Shown piece by piece: positions 17,695-27,285 of a stretch of DNA of 64,000 nt (position 1 is the first letter of the stretch; each line of letters begins with the position of its first letter). The notes under the pieces are model-generated. The model worked only from the letters and a program-made list of their open reading frames with translations. It was not told the DNA's origin and searched no databases. A program made the position numbers and the translations under genes. The stretch is taken from assembly GCA_021808445.1 (NCBI GenBank), contig JAKBBP010000012.1, positions 1-64,000 of the forward strand. Direction: 5' to 3'. This DNA is from Pseudomonadota bacterium (GTDB lineage Bacteria > Pseudomonadota > Gammaproteobacteria > Burkholderiales > Burkholderiaceae_C).

Positions 17695-18375
17695 TCAGAC
17701 AGGTCGCGGCGGTGCCAGCAACCAGCTTTCGATCAATTGGCTGGCCTCGTCCAGGCCCATGCGCGCCGTGGCGGAGAACAGTTGCACCGATGTGGGGGCG
17801 AGCAGCCCGGCACGCGCGCCGTTGCGCTGCAGGTCGTCGCGCACGGCCTGGGCCTGGCGCAGCTGCTGGTTGCGCGAGAGCTTGTCGGCCTTGGTCAGCA
17901 GCACGTGAACCGGCAGGCCCGAGGGCGCGAAATAGCCCAGCAGGGTCCAGTCCAGCGGCGTCAGGCCCTGGCGGCAGTCGGCGATGAGCACCAGCCCGGC
18001 GAGCTGGCGCCGCTCGGCCAGGTACAACGCGATGAAGCGTTCCCAGCGCTGCTTGGTGGCCAGCGGTACCGAGGCGTAGCCGTAGCCGGGCAGGTCGGCC
18101 AGCAGGCCCACCGTCTCGCCACCCAGTCCGACCGCGAACAGGTTGATGTGTTGGGTGCGCCCCGGCGTCTTGGACGAAAAGGCCAGGCGGCGCTGGCCGC
18201 ACAGCACATTGATGGCGGTGGACTTGCCCGCGTTGGAGCGCCCGACGAAGGCCACTTCCGGCCATTCGCTGTCAGGCAGCTGGCGCAGTTCGGCCGCCGT
18301 GGTGAAAAAGCGCGCGGACTGCAACAGGGCGTTGGTGTCCGGAGCGGGCCTGCTGGAATTCCCTATATTCGTCAT
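17695..18375 (-). CDS. engB: Ribosome biogenesis GTPase EngB (YihA/YsxC)
   Basis: A 226-residue GTP-binding protein. The G1 motif GRSNAGKS is at 45-52, G2 is in TPGRTQHIN, G3 DLPGYGYA starts at 94 and G4 TKAD is at 161-164. The family helps assemble the large ribosomal subunit. Length is normal with a slightly long N-terminus. It is convergent with groEL and divergent from the cytochrome c gene; the short AT-rich patch around 18362-18392 probably holds promoter elements. Confidence 0.95.
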   Translation of the reverse strand: MTNIGNSSRPAPDTNALLQSARFFTTAAELRQLPDSEWPEVAFVGRSNAGKSTAINVLCGQRRLAFSSKTPGRTQHINLFAVGLGGETVGLLADLPGYGYASVPLATKQRWERFIALYLAERRQLAGLVLIADCRQGLTPLDWTLLGYFAPSGLPVHVLLTKADKLSRNQQLRQAQAVRDDLQRNGARAGLLAPTSVQLFSATARMGLDEASQLIESWLLAPPRPV

Positions 18376-18478
18376 GACTTATATATCGCTAGCATGCGGC
18401 ATCTTAGCCCTGCGTCGCCCGATACCCGGCGGACGCCGCGCAACGGGCTTGCACCGGGACGTCCTTTCGAAGCCATCC

Positions 18479-19237
18479 ATGCCCCACGCCTCGCATCCCC
18501 GAGCCCAGCGCTCCCGCTCCGGCGCCCAGGGGGCGCGGCAGGCGCGACGGGGGGCGCTTGCGGCGACGGTGCGCGCGGCCCGGCGTGTCCTGGGCTGCGG
18601 CGGCGCCTGCTGGGTCCTGGCGTCGGCGGCGCTCGCGGCTCCCGGCCCGGCCGAAGCGACCCTGAGCGCGCAGGCCCCGGGCGCGGCACAACTGCGTCAC
18701 GGGCAGGAACTGGCCCGCAGTTGCGCGGCCTGCCACGGCATCGACGGCAACGCCACCGGGCCGCAGTTCCCGAAGCTGGCCGGGCAGGGTGCGGCCTACC
18801 TGGAGCGCGAGCTCGAGCGCTTTCGCCCGACGCGGCCCGGCGCGCCGGCGGCGCGCCCCAGCCCGGTGATGAATCCCATCGCGCAGGGGCTGTCCGAGCA
18901 GGACCGCCGAGACGTGGCTGCGTATTTCGCGTCGTGCGCGCTCAGGCCCGCGCTGGCGCCCCTTGCGGCCGAACTGCCCGCGGGGGCGCGCATCTGGCGC
19001 GGCGGCATCGTGGGACGCAGGGTGCCGGCCTGCGCGGCCTGCCATGGCGCCGACGGCCATGGGATCCCGCCCCTGTACCCGTCGCTGGCGGGGCAGTGGT
19101 CGGAGTATCTGGTGTCGCAATTGCGCGCATTTCGCGACGGTATCCGCAACGATCAGGGGCCGATGCACGAGATCGCTTCGCGCATGACCGAAGCACAGAT
19201 CCGCGAGGTGGCCGATTTCGCCTCGGGCCTGCATTGA
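18479..19237 (+). CDS. Di-haem cytochrome c, c4/c553 type
   Basis: A 252-residue exported protein. After a basic N-terminus and a hydrophobic signal segment (about residues 32-54, ending ASAALAA) come two cytochrome c domains with CAACH at 82-86 and 185-189, each followed by a family-like PLYPSLAGQ or PQFPKLAGQ stretch and a downstream methionine ligand candidate (SPVMNPIA and GPMHEIAS). It would carry electrons in the periplasm. Attachment of haem requires the ResB/CcsB proteins encoded downstream. The start is uncertain because no clear ribosome-binding site precedes ATG 18479 and the frame is open further upstream. Confidence 0.85.
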   Translation: MPHASHPRAQRSRSGAQGARQARRGALAATVRAARRVLGCGGACWVLASAALAAPGPAEATLSAQAPGAAQLRHGQELARSCAACHGIDGNATGPQFPKLAGQGAAYLERELERFRPTRPGAPAARPSPVMNPIAQGLSEQDRRDVAAYFASCALRPALAPLAAELPAGARIWRGGIVGRRVPACAACHGADGHGIPPLYPSLAGQWSEYLVSQLRAFRDGIRNDQGPMHEIASRMTEAQIREVADFASGLH

Positions 19238-19538
19238 TCCAGGCGAAGCCGCGATGCGCATGGTGTTGCATTTGACGCATTCGTTACCACGTCCCATGTG
19301 CGGGTTTGCTATATTGCGCCGGTCTGGCTTCGCTGTTCGAGGCCCAGTTCCCGCTACCCTGCGTATACACCATACGGTATCCATGGCGGCGCCCCTGCCG
19401 CGAACCCATGGCGCTCCGGCAGGCAGCCGCCCCATCGAGCACCACACCCTGGTCTCGCATGCCTGCGGCGGCGCCCCGCGCCGCGGCGCAGGTCGCCGCG
19501 TGCGGCGCGTGAGTCCCTAGGTCTTTCCACGGCAGTCC
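19238..19538 (+). other. Intergenic region with possible extended -10 promoter for resB
   Basis: This 301-base stretch lies between the cytochrome c gene and resB. TG-C-TATATT at 19307-19315 looks like an extended -10 element, with a weak TTACCA 20 bases further upstream. I saw no terminator hairpin with a T-tract and no gene in it. Confidence 0.35.
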
Positions 19539-21716
19539 ATGTCCTCCACCCTCACGACCCTCAGCACTTCCGGCCTGCAACTGCGCCGTGGCTCACGAGC
19601 CTGGCGCGCCGGCGTGGAGCTGTTGTCGTCGATGCGTTTCGCCATCGCCCTGCTGGTCGTCGTGGCCATCGCCAGCATCATCGGCACGGTGCTGGACCAG
19701 GGCCAGCCGCTGAACAACTACGTCGACGAGTTCGGCCCGTTCTGGACCGCGGTGTTCCACCGCATGGACCTGTTCAACGTCTACAGCTCCTGGTGGTTCC
19801 TGCTGATCATGGGGGTGCTGGTCGTATCGACTTCGCTGTGCCTGGTTCGCAACACGCCGAAGATCCTCGCCGACCTTCGCAGCTACAAGGAACATTTCCG
19901 GGAGCAGGGGCTGCGTGCGCTGCACGACAAGGCGGAGGCCGGCATGCCCTTGTCGCGCGCGCAGATGGTGCAACGGGTGCAGGCGCACCTGCGCCTGCGT
20001 GGCTACCGCAGCCGCGTGCGGGAGAGCGAAGGAGCCACCCTGGTGGCTGCCAAGACGGGCGGCATCAACCGGCTGGGGTACATCCTGGCGCACGGCGCCT
20101 TCGTGTTCATCTGCGTGGGCGGCCTGCTCGACGGCGACATGATGATCCGCCTGCAGATGCTGCTGACGGGCAAGAAGCTGCTCACCAGCAACATGCAGAT
20201 CTCGCAGGTCCCGCCGCAGAACATCCTTTCGGTGCACAACCCGAGCTTTCGCGGCAACCTGCAGATTCCCGAGGGGGGCAGCTCCAACACGGCGGTGCTG
20301 ACCATCGGCGACGGCTCGGTACTGCAACCTCTGCCCTTCACCATCAAGCTGCACAAGTTCCAGGTGGACTATTACTCCACCGGCATGCCCAGGCTGTTCG
20401 AAAGCCAGGTGCAGATCACCGACGCGCGCACGGGCAAGAGCTTCCCCGCGATCATCAAGGTGAACTCGCCGCTCACCTACGATGGCGTGACCATTTTCCA
20501 GTCGGGCTTCGATGACGGCGGCTCGCACCTTCAGCTCAGGGCATGGCCCATGCACGGCGCCGGCGACAAGCCCTTTGCCATCGACGGCGACGTGGGGAGC
20601 ACGCGCCAGCTCAGCGACGGCAGCCAGAGCCTGAACCTGGAGTTCACCGGTTTTCGCGCCATCAACGTGGAGAACCTGAACGCGGCCACCCAGCAGGGCA
20701 AGGCCTCGGTGGCGCCGCGCGGGGGCCTGTTCGCGGGCCTGGACAAGCATCTGGGTGCCGCGGTGAACAGCCAGTCGGCCACCCATCCGACCAATGTCGG
20801 CCCGGCGGTGATCTACAAGCTGCGCGATGCGGCCGGGCAGGCCCATGAGTTCTTCAACTACATGCTGCCCATCGAGCTCGACGGGCTGCGTGTGTTCGTC
20901 GCCGGGGAGCGCAGCGAGCTGGGCGGCAGCTACCACTACCTGCGCATTCCGGCCGACTCCCACGACAGCGTCGACGACTGGATGCGCATGCGTGCCGCGC
21001 TGGAAGATCCGCAGATGCGTGCCCAGGCGGTCGATGCCTACGTGCGCGACGCGCTGCCGCCCAATGCTTCGGCGCAACTGATCGCCCAGTTGCGCGAAAC
21101 GGCCGGGCGCACCCTGGACGTGTTCGCCGGCGTCATCCCCAAGGATCCCTCCACGGGCAAGCCCCTGCTGAGCTCCCCGGGCGGCTTGCCGGCGCTGGCC
21201 GAATTCCTGCAGCGCAATGTTCCGAAGCCGCAACTGGCCAAGGCGTCCAAGGTGTTCATCGACGTGCTCAACGGCACCCTGTGGCAGCTGTGGGAGGCCG
21301 AGCGTGCCAAGGCGGGCCTGCAGCCACCGAAGCAGGACGAGGCCAGCCAGCGCTACTTCAACGCCGCCGTCCTGGCGCTGTCGGATGCGACCTTCTACCC
21401 GGCGCCGCTGTACATGCAACTGGCCGGCTTCAAGCAGGTCGAGGCCAGCGTGTTCCAGGTGGCGCGCGCGCCGGGCAAGATCATCGTCTACATCGGAGCG
21501 GGCCTGCTGATCCTGGGCGTGTTCACGATGCTGTACATCCGGGAGCGCCGCGCCTGGTTCCTGGTCAAGGACGACGGCGAGGATGCCAGCACGACGCTGA
21601 TGGCGATGAGCACGAATCGGCGCACAATCGATTTCGAGCGTGAATTCGGCGCCATGCGGGACGCTGTCCTGCCACCCGCGAGCCGGTCGGCCGCGCGCGG
21701 TGCCGATCCAACCTGA
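19539..21716 (+). CDS. resB: Cytochrome c biogenesis protein ResB
   Basis: A 725-residue membrane protein of the System II haem-attachment machinery. Three N-terminal helices are visible (MRFAIALLVVVAIASIIGTVL, WWFLLIMGVLVVSTSLCLV and GYILAHGAFVFICVGGLL), then a large periplasmic domain and a final helix (YIGAGLLILGVFTMLYI) before a cytoplasmic tail. WTAVFHRMDLFNVYSSWWF matches the conserved early motif. With CcsB it moves and ligates haem to apocytochromes. The ATG follows a weak site. CcsB begins 14 bases later, forming an operon. Confidence 0.93.
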   Translation: MSSTLTTLSTSGLQLRRGSRAWRAGVELLSSMRFAIALLVVVAIASIIGTVLDQGQPLNNYVDEFGPFWTAVFHRMDLFNVYSSWWFLLIMGVLVVSTSLCLVRNTPKILADLRSYKEHFREQGLRALHDKAEAGMPLSRAQMVQRVQAHLRLRGYRSRVRESEGATLVAAKTGGINRLGYILAHGAFVFICVGGLLDGDMMIRLQMLLTGKKLLTSNMQISQVPPQNILSVHNPSFRGNLQIPEGGSSNTAVLTIGDGSVLQPLPFTIKLHKFQVDYYSTGMPRLFESQVQITDARTGKSFPAIIKVNSPLTYDGVTIFQSGFDDGGSHLQLRAWPMHGAGDKPFAIDGDVGSTRQLSDGSQSLNLEFTGFRAINVENLNAATQQGKASVAPRGGLFAGLDKHLGAAVNSQSATHPTNVGPAVIYKLRDAAGQAHEFFNYMLPIELDGLRVFVAGERSELGGSYHYLRIPADSHDSVDDWMRMRAALEDPQMRAQAVDAYVRDALPPNASAQLIAQLRETAGRTLDVFAGVIPKDPSTGKPLLSSPGGLPALAEFLQRNVPKPQLAKASKVFIDVLNGTLWQLWEAERAKAGLQPPKQDEASQRYFNAAVLALSDATFYPAPLYMQLAGFKQVEASVFQVARAPGKIIVYIGAGLLILGVFTMLYIRERRAWFLVKDDGEDASTTLMAMSTNRRTIDFEREFGAMRDAVLPPASRSAARGADPT

Positions 21717-21730
21717 GAAGGACCCAAGCG

Positions 21731-23140
21731 ATGGAACTGACAAGCAAGCACGCAGGCATCGACCTCGATGGCGCAGGCCTGGAGCGGCGCTCCGGCCCGC
21801 TGGGCTACCTGAGCCGCCGCAGCGCCTACGACTGGGTGTTCCTGGCGATCATCCTCGGCACCGACGGCTACGTGCTGCACCGCTTCGGCTCGGCCATGGG
21901 CTACTGGGTGCAGCTGATCTTCCTCGGCGCCACCACGGCCCTGCTGTTGCTGGGCTGGGGCTGGAGCGCGCTGAAGAACCTGGCCATCGCGGTCGGGGCG
22001 CTGTCGTTGCTGGGCATCAGCCAGTACTACGGCCCCGGCGGCGTGCCGGCGCTGGCGCGGGGAGAGCAGGAATTCCTGCTCAAGTTCTTCCTGTCCAGCC
22101 AGACGGCGATCCTGTGGATGGCCCTGTTGTTCTTCCTGTCCACGGCGAGCTACTGGGTGGGCATGTTCACCGGTCGTGTCGCCGCGGCGGACGGCACGGC
22201 ACTTCGCGACGCGGGGGGCTGGCAGTCGAATTTCGCGCAGTACTTCGGCTCCCGCCTGGCCTGGGTCGGCGTGACCATGGCCCTGACCGGCACCATGATG
22301 CGCTGGTTCGAGAGTTACCTGGTCGGCCCGGACGTCGGCCACATTCCGCTGTCGAACCTGTACGAGGTGTTCGTGCTGTTCTCGTGGCTGACCACCACGC
22401 TGTACCTGTACATGGAGCACAAGTACCGCACCCGCTCGATGGGCGCTTTTGCCATGCTGGTGGTCAGCGCGGCGGTCGGTTTCCTGCTGTGGTACAGCCT
22501 GGTGCAGGGGGCCTACGAGATCCAGCCGCTGGTTCCCGCGCTGCAGAGCTGGTGGATGAAACTGCACGTGCCGGCCAACTTCGTGGGCTACGGCTGTTTC
22601 GCGATCTCGGCCATGATCGGCTTCGCGTATCTGGTCAAGCTCAACGGCAACGAGAGCTCGTGGTGGAAGCTCACCCCGCTGTGGCTCCTGGGCTTCGTGA
22701 TGTTCTTCGAACCCCTGGTGTTCCGCCAGGGCGGCATCTCGGAGTACTGGGGCGTGTTCGCCGGCATCTCGGCGCTGGCGGTGGCGGGCATCCTGTACGG
22801 GCGCCGCCGCATCGCCGAGCGCCTGCCGTCGCTGGAGGTGATGGACGACGTGATGTACAAGTCCATCGCCATCGGTTTCACGTTTTTCACCATCGCCACC
22901 ATCCTGGGCGCGCTGTGGGCCGCGCAGGCCTGGGGCGGTTACTGGAGCTGGGACCCGAAGGAGACCTGGGCGTTGATCGTCTGGCTGAACTACGCCGCCT
23001 GGTTGCACATGCGCCTGATGAAGGGTCTGCGGGGGCAGTTCGCCGCCTGGTGGTCCCTGACCGGGCTGCTGGTGACCACCTTCGCTTTCCTGGGTGTGAA
23101 CATGTTCCTGTCAGGCCTGCATTCCTACGGGAAGTTGTAA
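21731..23140 (+). CDS. ccsB: Cytochrome c biogenesis protein CcsB (CcsA/CcmC family)
   Basis: A 469-residue polytopic protein and the haem-handling partner of ResB. The tryptophan-rich WWD signature WGGYWSWDPKETWALIVWL is near residues 405-423, and histidines flank it in LNYAAWLHMRL and in the earlier KLHVPANFVGYG segment. About eight membrane helices are visible. It ends 24 bases before a strong terminator. Confidence 0.95.
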   Translation: MELTSKHAGIDLDGAGLERRSGPLGYLSRRSAYDWVFLAIILGTDGYVLHRFGSAMGYWVQLIFLGATTALLLLGWGWSALKNLAIAVGALSLLGISQYYGPGGVPALARGEQEFLLKFFLSSQTAILWMALLFFLSTASYWVGMFTGRVAAADGTALRDAGGWQSNFAQYFGSRLAWVGVTMALTGTMMRWFESYLVGPDVGHIPLSNLYEVFVLFSWLTTTLYLYMEHKYRTRSMGAFAMLVVSAAVGFLLWYSLVQGAYEIQPLVPALQSWWMKLHVPANFVGYGCFAISAMIGFAYLVKLNGNESSWWKLTPLWLLGFVMFFEPLVFRQGGISEYWGVFAGISALAVAGILYGRRRIAERLPSLEVMDDVMYKSIAIGFTFFTIATILGALWAAQAWGGYWSWDPKETWALIVWLNYAAWLHMRLMKGLRGQFAAWWSLTGLLVTTFAFLGVNMFLSGLHSYGKL

Positions 23141-23164
23141 GGTTTTCTGGAAGGTCAACCAGGC

Positions 23165-23189
23165 AAAAGCCCGCCTCAGGCGGGCTTTT
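23165..23189 (+). terminator. Rho-independent terminator after ccsB
   Basis: The arms AAAAGCCCGCC and GGCGGGCTTTT form an eleven-pair stem with a TCA loop, including the A and T tracts. It should end the resB-ccsB transcript. Confidence 0.92.
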
Positions 23190-23331
23190 GGCATTTCGGG
23201 CGTCTTCCGAATGGGCCTATTCATAGTAGGGTTGAAAAGCCGACTGTAAGGTTTCTGCGCGAACTCCGACTCAAGAGCATGGGCAGGCGCCACGACGGTG
23301 CCGCCCCTCACCACCCAGGGAGTGCAAGTCC

Positions 23332-24309
23332 ATGAACAAGCGGCAACAACTCGGCTTCGAACATCCGGTGGCGTCGGAGATCACGCCCGAAAGCGTGTAC
23401 CGGTCCCGCCGCGCCTTCCTCGGCACGGCGGGCGCGGCTGCACTGGCCGGCCTGCTGCCGGCGACGCCGGCCCAGGCGGCGCAGGACGGCCCGGCACCCC
23501 TGCCCGCGAAGCTCGATGCCCGGTATTCGACCCAGGAAAAGCTCACCCCCTACGGGGACGTAACGTCCTACAACAATTTTTACGAGTTCGGCACCAGCAA
23601 GAGCGATCCATCGCGTTACGCGGGAAGCCTGCGCACCCGACCCTGGACCGTGGTGGTGGAGGGCGAGGTGTCCAAGCCGCGCAGTTTCGGCATCGAGGAC
23701 CTGTTGCGCCTGGCGCCGATGGAGGAGCGCATCTACCGGCATCGCTGCGTGGAGGCGTGGTCCATGGTGATCCCCTGGATCGGCTACCCGCTGTCGCATC
23801 TGCTGCAGGCGGTGCAGCCCACCTCGAAGGCGCGCTACGTGGAATTCGTCACCCTGCTGGATCCCGCCGAGATGCCCGGGCAGAACGACGCCGTGCTGCA
23901 GTGGCCCTACGTGGAGGGCCTGCGCATGGACGAGGCCATGCATCCGCTGGCGCTGCTGACCTTCGGCCTGTACGGCAAGCTGCTTCCCAACCAGAACGGT
24001 GCGCCGGTGCGCATGGTGCTGCCCTGGAAGTACGGGTTCAAGAGCGCGAAGTCCATCGTACGCATCCGCCTGGTGGAAAAGCAGCCCGTGACCTCCTGGA
24101 TGCGCGCGGTGCCCAACTGGTACGGCTTCTACTCCAACGTGAACCCGCATGTCAGTCCGCAGAACTGGAGCCAGGCGCACGAGCGGCGCATCGGCCAGGG
24201 TTCCTTCGGCGGGCTGTTCACTCCGCAGATTCCCACCCGCATGTTCAATGGCTACGGCGAGCAGGTGGCGCAGTTGTACAAGGGCATGGACCTGAGCAAG
24301 GACTTCTGA
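23332..24309 (+). CDS. msrP: Periplasmic methionine-sulfoxide reductase catalytic subunit MsrP
   Basis: A 325-residue molybdoenzyme of the sulfite-oxidase fold that repairs oxidised methionine in periplasmic proteins. The twin-arginine signal SRRAFLG is at 25-31, with a hydrophobic region and likely cleavage near AQA (about residue 49). The molybdenum-binding cysteine is C139 in [15 protein letters not shown]. The C-terminal half carries [14 protein letters not shown] and the family ending. MsrQ follows two bases after the stop. Confidence 0.95.
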   Translation: MNKRQQLGFEHPVASEITPESVYRSRRAFLGTAGAAALAGLLPATPAQAAQDGPAPLPAKLDARYSTQEKLTPYGDVTSYNNFYEFGTSKSDPSRYAGSLRTRPWTVVVEGEVSKPRSFGIEDLLRLAPMEERIYRHRCVEAWSMVIPWIGYPLSHLLQAVQPTSKARYVEFVTLLDPAEMPGQNDAVLQWPYVEGLRMDEAMHPLALLTFGLYGKLLPNQNGAPVRMVLPWKYGFKSAKSIVRIRLVEKQPVTSWMRAVPNWYGFYSNVNPHVSPQNWSQAHERRIGQGSFGGLFTPQIPTRMFNGYGEQVAQLYKGMDLSKDF

Positions 24310-24311
24310 CC

Positions 24312-25004
24312 ATGAACTCCCCGCTCCAGGAGACCGCCCCCCGCGCGGCGGGCATGCACCCGCGCGCCGGCCAGCCTCTCGCGCTGCGAGTGCGTCGCGC
24401 GCTGCTGCTGTCGCGTGCCACCAAGCCCGTCGTGTTCGCGCTGGCGGCCACGCCCTTCGTCGTGCTGGTCTGGCGCGCGCTGCACAGCGAGCTTGGCGCC
24501 AATCCGGCGCAGCAGGTGATCTGGACCACCGGGCTGTGGGCCTTGCGCATGCTGATGATCACGCTGGCGGTGACCCCCCTGCGGGTGATCACCGGCTGGG
24601 TGGAGCTGGCGCGCCTGCGGCGCATGCTGGGCCTGTTCGCCTTCGGCTACGCCCTGCTGCATTTCACCAGCTACCTCGGCCTGGTGAACGATTTCCAGCT
24701 CAGCGAGGTGCTGCAGGACGTGGTGCGCCACCCCTTCGTGCTGGCCGGAATGAGCGCCCTGCTGCTGATGACCCCGCTGGCGCTGACCTCCACCAACGGC
24801 ATGGTGCGACGCCTGGGCGGCGCGCGCTGGCGAGCCCTGCACAAGCTGGTCTACGCCATCGGCATCATCGCGGTGTTCCACTACTGGTGGGGCAAGCTGG
24901 CCAAGAACAATACCGCCGACCCGAAGTTGTACGCGCTGCTGCTGGCGCTGCTGCTGGGCTGGCGCCTGGCGCAGGCGCTGAGGGCCAGGGCGCGACGCGC
25001 CTGA
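24312..25004 (+). CDS. msrQ: MsrP haem-binding membrane subunit MsrQ
   Basis: A 230-residue, six-helix ferric-reductase-like membrane protein that passes quinone-derived electrons to MsrP. Conserved histidines for haem b appear in GYALLHFTSYLG, WRALHKLVYAIG and IIAVFHYWWGKL. The starting ATG is two bases after the msrP stop, showing translational coupling. The last 20 residues are highly basic. It is convergent with lysA. Confidence 0.93.
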   Translation: MNSPLQETAPRAAGMHPRAGQPLALRVRRALLLSRATKPVVFALAATPFVVLVWRALHSELGANPAQQVIWTTGLWALRMLMITLAVTPLRVITGWVELARLRRMLGLFAFGYALLHFTSYLGLVNDFQLSEVLQDVVRHPFVLAGMSALLLMTPLALTSTNGMVRRLGGARWRALHKLVYAIGIIAVFHYWWGKLAKNNTADPKLYALLLALLLGWRLAQALRARARRA

Positions 25005-25062
25005 GTGGCGCCGGGACACCGTACGGGCCGGCGCCCGCTCGCCATCGGGCGGGTCGCCTGGC

Positions 25063-26361
25063 TCAGTCTTCCAGGGGACGTTCCCCGCGCATCAGGTCCT
25101 GCAGGCTCTCGCGTTCGCGAATGAGCTGCGCGCGCTCGCCATCCACCAGCACTTCCGCGGCGCGGGGCCGGGTGTTGTAGTTGGAGGCCATGGCCATGCC
25201 GTAGGCGCCGGCCGAAAGGATGGCCAGCACGTCGCCTTCGCGCAGATCGAGCATCCTGTCGCGACCCAGCCAGTCACCCGACTCGCACACCGGGCCCACG
25301 ATGTCGTAGCGCAAGGTCTGCGCGCCGTCGCGTGCCTGGGCCGGCTCGATGCGCTGCCAGGCCTCGTACAGCGCCGGGCGCATGAGGTCGTTCATGGCCG
25401 CATCCACCACCGCGAAGTGCTTTTCCAGGGAGCTCTTCAGGGTCACCACCTCGCACAGCAACACGCCGGCATTGCCGACCACCGATCGGCCCGGCTCGAG
25501 CAGCACCTGGCGATGCCCCTGCCCGCGCGCCTGCAGGCGCGCGCTCAACGCCTCGATCCACTGTGCCGGGGTCGGGGGGGTCTCGTCGGCGTAGCGGATG
25601 CCCAGCCCGCCGCCCAGGTCCAGGTGGTGCAGCCGGACGCCGTCGCGCTCGATGTCGTGCACCAGCTCGAGCACGCGGTCGATCGCGTCCAGGTAGGGGC
25701 CGATCTCGGTGATCTGCGAGCCGATGTGCACGTCGATGCCCACCACGCGCAGATGGGGCAGCTGCGCGCATTGCGCATAGGCCTGGCGCGCCTGCGACTG
25801 GGCAATGCCGAACTTGTTGTTGCGCAGGCCCGTGGAGATGTAGGGATGCGTGCGGGGGTCGACGTCTGGGTTGATGCGCAGGCTGACCGGTGCCGGCACG
25901 CCGGTCTCGCCGGCCACCCGGTTCACGCGCTGGATCTCACTCAGCGATTCCACGTTGATGCACTGCACGCCCGCGCGCAAGGCGGTGGCGATTTCCGCAT
26001 CGGTCTTTCCGACGCCCGAAAACACCACCTTGTCCCCGCTCGCGCCGGCGGCAAGCACGCGAGCCAGCTCGCCGCCCGAGACCACGTCGAAGCCCCAGCC
26101 CAGGCGGGCCAGCAACTGCAGGATGGCCAGGCTGGAGTTCGCCTTGACGGCGTAGCGCAGCGAGATCGGACGATCCTGCGCCGCGTCGGAATAGGCGCGG
26201 GCCGCCTGCTCGATGGCGGCGCGCGAGTACACGTACAGCGGCGTGCCGAAGCGCCGGGCCAGCTCGGCCGCGGGCAGCGATTCGATCCGCAGCGTGGCGC
26301 CGTGGCGTGCGATGTGGGGGTGCCCGGGCAGGGTCTGGGGCAGGTGGGAGGCGTGGGACAT
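25063..26361 (-). CDS. lysA: Diaminopimelate decarboxylase
   Basis: A 432-residue PLP enzyme of the alanine-racemase-like barrel fold that makes lysine from meso-diaminopimelate. The PLP lysine is K73 in RYAVKANSSLA. HIGSQITE, LDLGGGLGI, LEPGRSVVGNAG and the C-terminal GPVCESGDWLG active-site loop are all present. I start at ATG 26361 on length grounds; a GTG at 26403 is in frame but lacks a ribosome site. It follows lptM in the same direction, the usual arrangement. Confidence 0.95.
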   Translation of the reverse strand: MSHASHLPQTLPGHPHIARHGATLRIESLPAAELARRFGTPLYVYSRAAIEQAARAYSDAAQDRPISLRYAVKANSSLAILQLLARLGWGFDVVSGGELARVLAAGASGDKVVFSGVGKTDAEIATALRAGVQCINVESLSEIQRVNRVAGETGVPAPVSLRINPDVDPRTHPYISTGLRNNKFGIAQSQARQAYAQCAQLPHLRVVGIDVHIGSQITEIGPYLDAIDRVLELVHDIERDGVRLHHLDLGGGLGIRYADETPPTPAQWIEALSARLQARGQGHRQVLLEPGRSVVGNAGVLLCEVVTLKSSLEKHFAVVDAAMNDLMRPALYEAWQRIEPAQARDGAQTLRYDIVGPVCESGDWLGRDRMLDLREGDVLAILSAGAYGMAMASNYNTRPRAAEVLVDGERAQLIRERESLQDLMRGERPLED

Positions 26362-26427
26362 GGAAGCAGGCGACGAGGAAAAGAGGGCGATCGCGCGCGG
26401 CACCGCCCGGAGGGTTCGTACAGCGCC

Positions 26428-26682
26428 TCAGCCGAGGCCCGGCGCGGACGCCGGCTTGCCGGGCATGGCCGGCGCGGACCCGGGGGAGCTCGCAGGCCGC
26501 GCGGGCGCCTGCGTGGTCGCGGCGGGTGACGCAGGCAGGTACAGCGGGCCGGGCTGCCCGCAGCCCGCGAGGGCCGTGGTGGCGCACAGCAGCGCCACGC
26601 AGGAGCCCTGGCGCCAGGCCCGTAGCCGGAGTCCTGCGACTTGCGGTTCCTGCAGAGCACCTAAAATGGAAATTCCAAGCAT
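26428..26682 (-). CDS. lptM: LptM-type small lipoprotein
   Basis: An 84-residue lipoprotein precursor. The lipobox is LAGC followed by GQPGPLYLPA, the signature of LptM (YifL), which binds and helps mature the LPS translocon LptD/LptE in the outer membrane. After that come proline-, alanine- and serine-rich residues only. The signal part has an unusually long N-terminal lead, because no start codon was found closer than ATG 26682. It sits between cyaY (divergent, 23-base gap) and lysA, its normal neighbourhood. Confidence 0.85.
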   Translation of the reverse strand: MLGISILGALQEPQVAGLRLRAWRQGSCVALLCATTALAGCGQPGPLYLPASPAATTQAPARPASSPGSAPAMPGKPASAPGLG

Positions 26683-26705
26683 GATTTCAGTGTATCAGTG
26701 GGCCC

Positions 26706-27035
26706 ATGGACGATCTGTCGCAATCGCAGTACCTGAACCTCGCCGAGCAGGCGATGCGCGCCGTGGAAAACGCGGCGGATGCTGCCGATCTGGACTCGCG
26801 GCGCGACGGCTCGGTGTTGAACCTGGAACTCGATAACGGCGAGCAGGTGATCATCAACCTGCAGGCCCCCGTGCAGGAGTTGTGGCTGGCCAGCAAATCG
26901 GGCGCCTACCATTTCCGATGGACCCAGGGCCGGTGGCGCGACACCCGCGAAGGCCTGGGTTTCGCGGAGTTGTTGCTCCGCGCAGTGACCGAGCAGGGTG
27001 GCCCCCATCTGGATCTCGACCCCATGCTGGGTTGA
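26706..27035 (+). CDS. cyaY: Iron donor protein CyaY (frataxin)
   Basis: A 109-residue bacterial frataxin that regulates iron supply to Fe-S cluster assembly. The acidic first helix (EQAMRAVENAADAADLD) and the beta-sheet strands LNLELDNGEQVIINLQAP, QELWLASKSGAYHF with conserved tryptophan are all present. The gene diverges from lptM, so both promoters overlap within the short gap and the start of lptM. Confidence 0.93.
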   Translation: MDDLSQSQYLNLAEQAMRAVENAADAADLDSRRDGSVLNLELDNGEQVIINLQAPVQELWLASKSGAYHFRWTQGRWRDTREGLGFAELLLRAVTEQGGPHLDLDPMLG

Positions 27036-27285
27036 GTTTTTGCAGTGCAGCATCCGCGGCAGGGCGGATTTTGTGCGGAGTTTTTGACTCCGCGTCGCTT
27101 GCAACCCCCTCAATGCGTGGGTGATTTGCAACGAAACCTGGCCGAAGCCGGGAAAATTCCACAGCCTGCAAAATGGTTGTTGCTAGGATCTGGAACAAAC
27201 GCCCATTCGATGGCATGGCGTATTCTCAGTCCGTGGCGCGTACTTATGGGCCAAAGCGGATGTTCTGGATCAACAGGGGGGCGAG

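Noticed and set aside
27075..27093. Hairpin before pilM as a terminator
   Set aside because: The seven-pair stem has its T-run in the loop, not after the stem.
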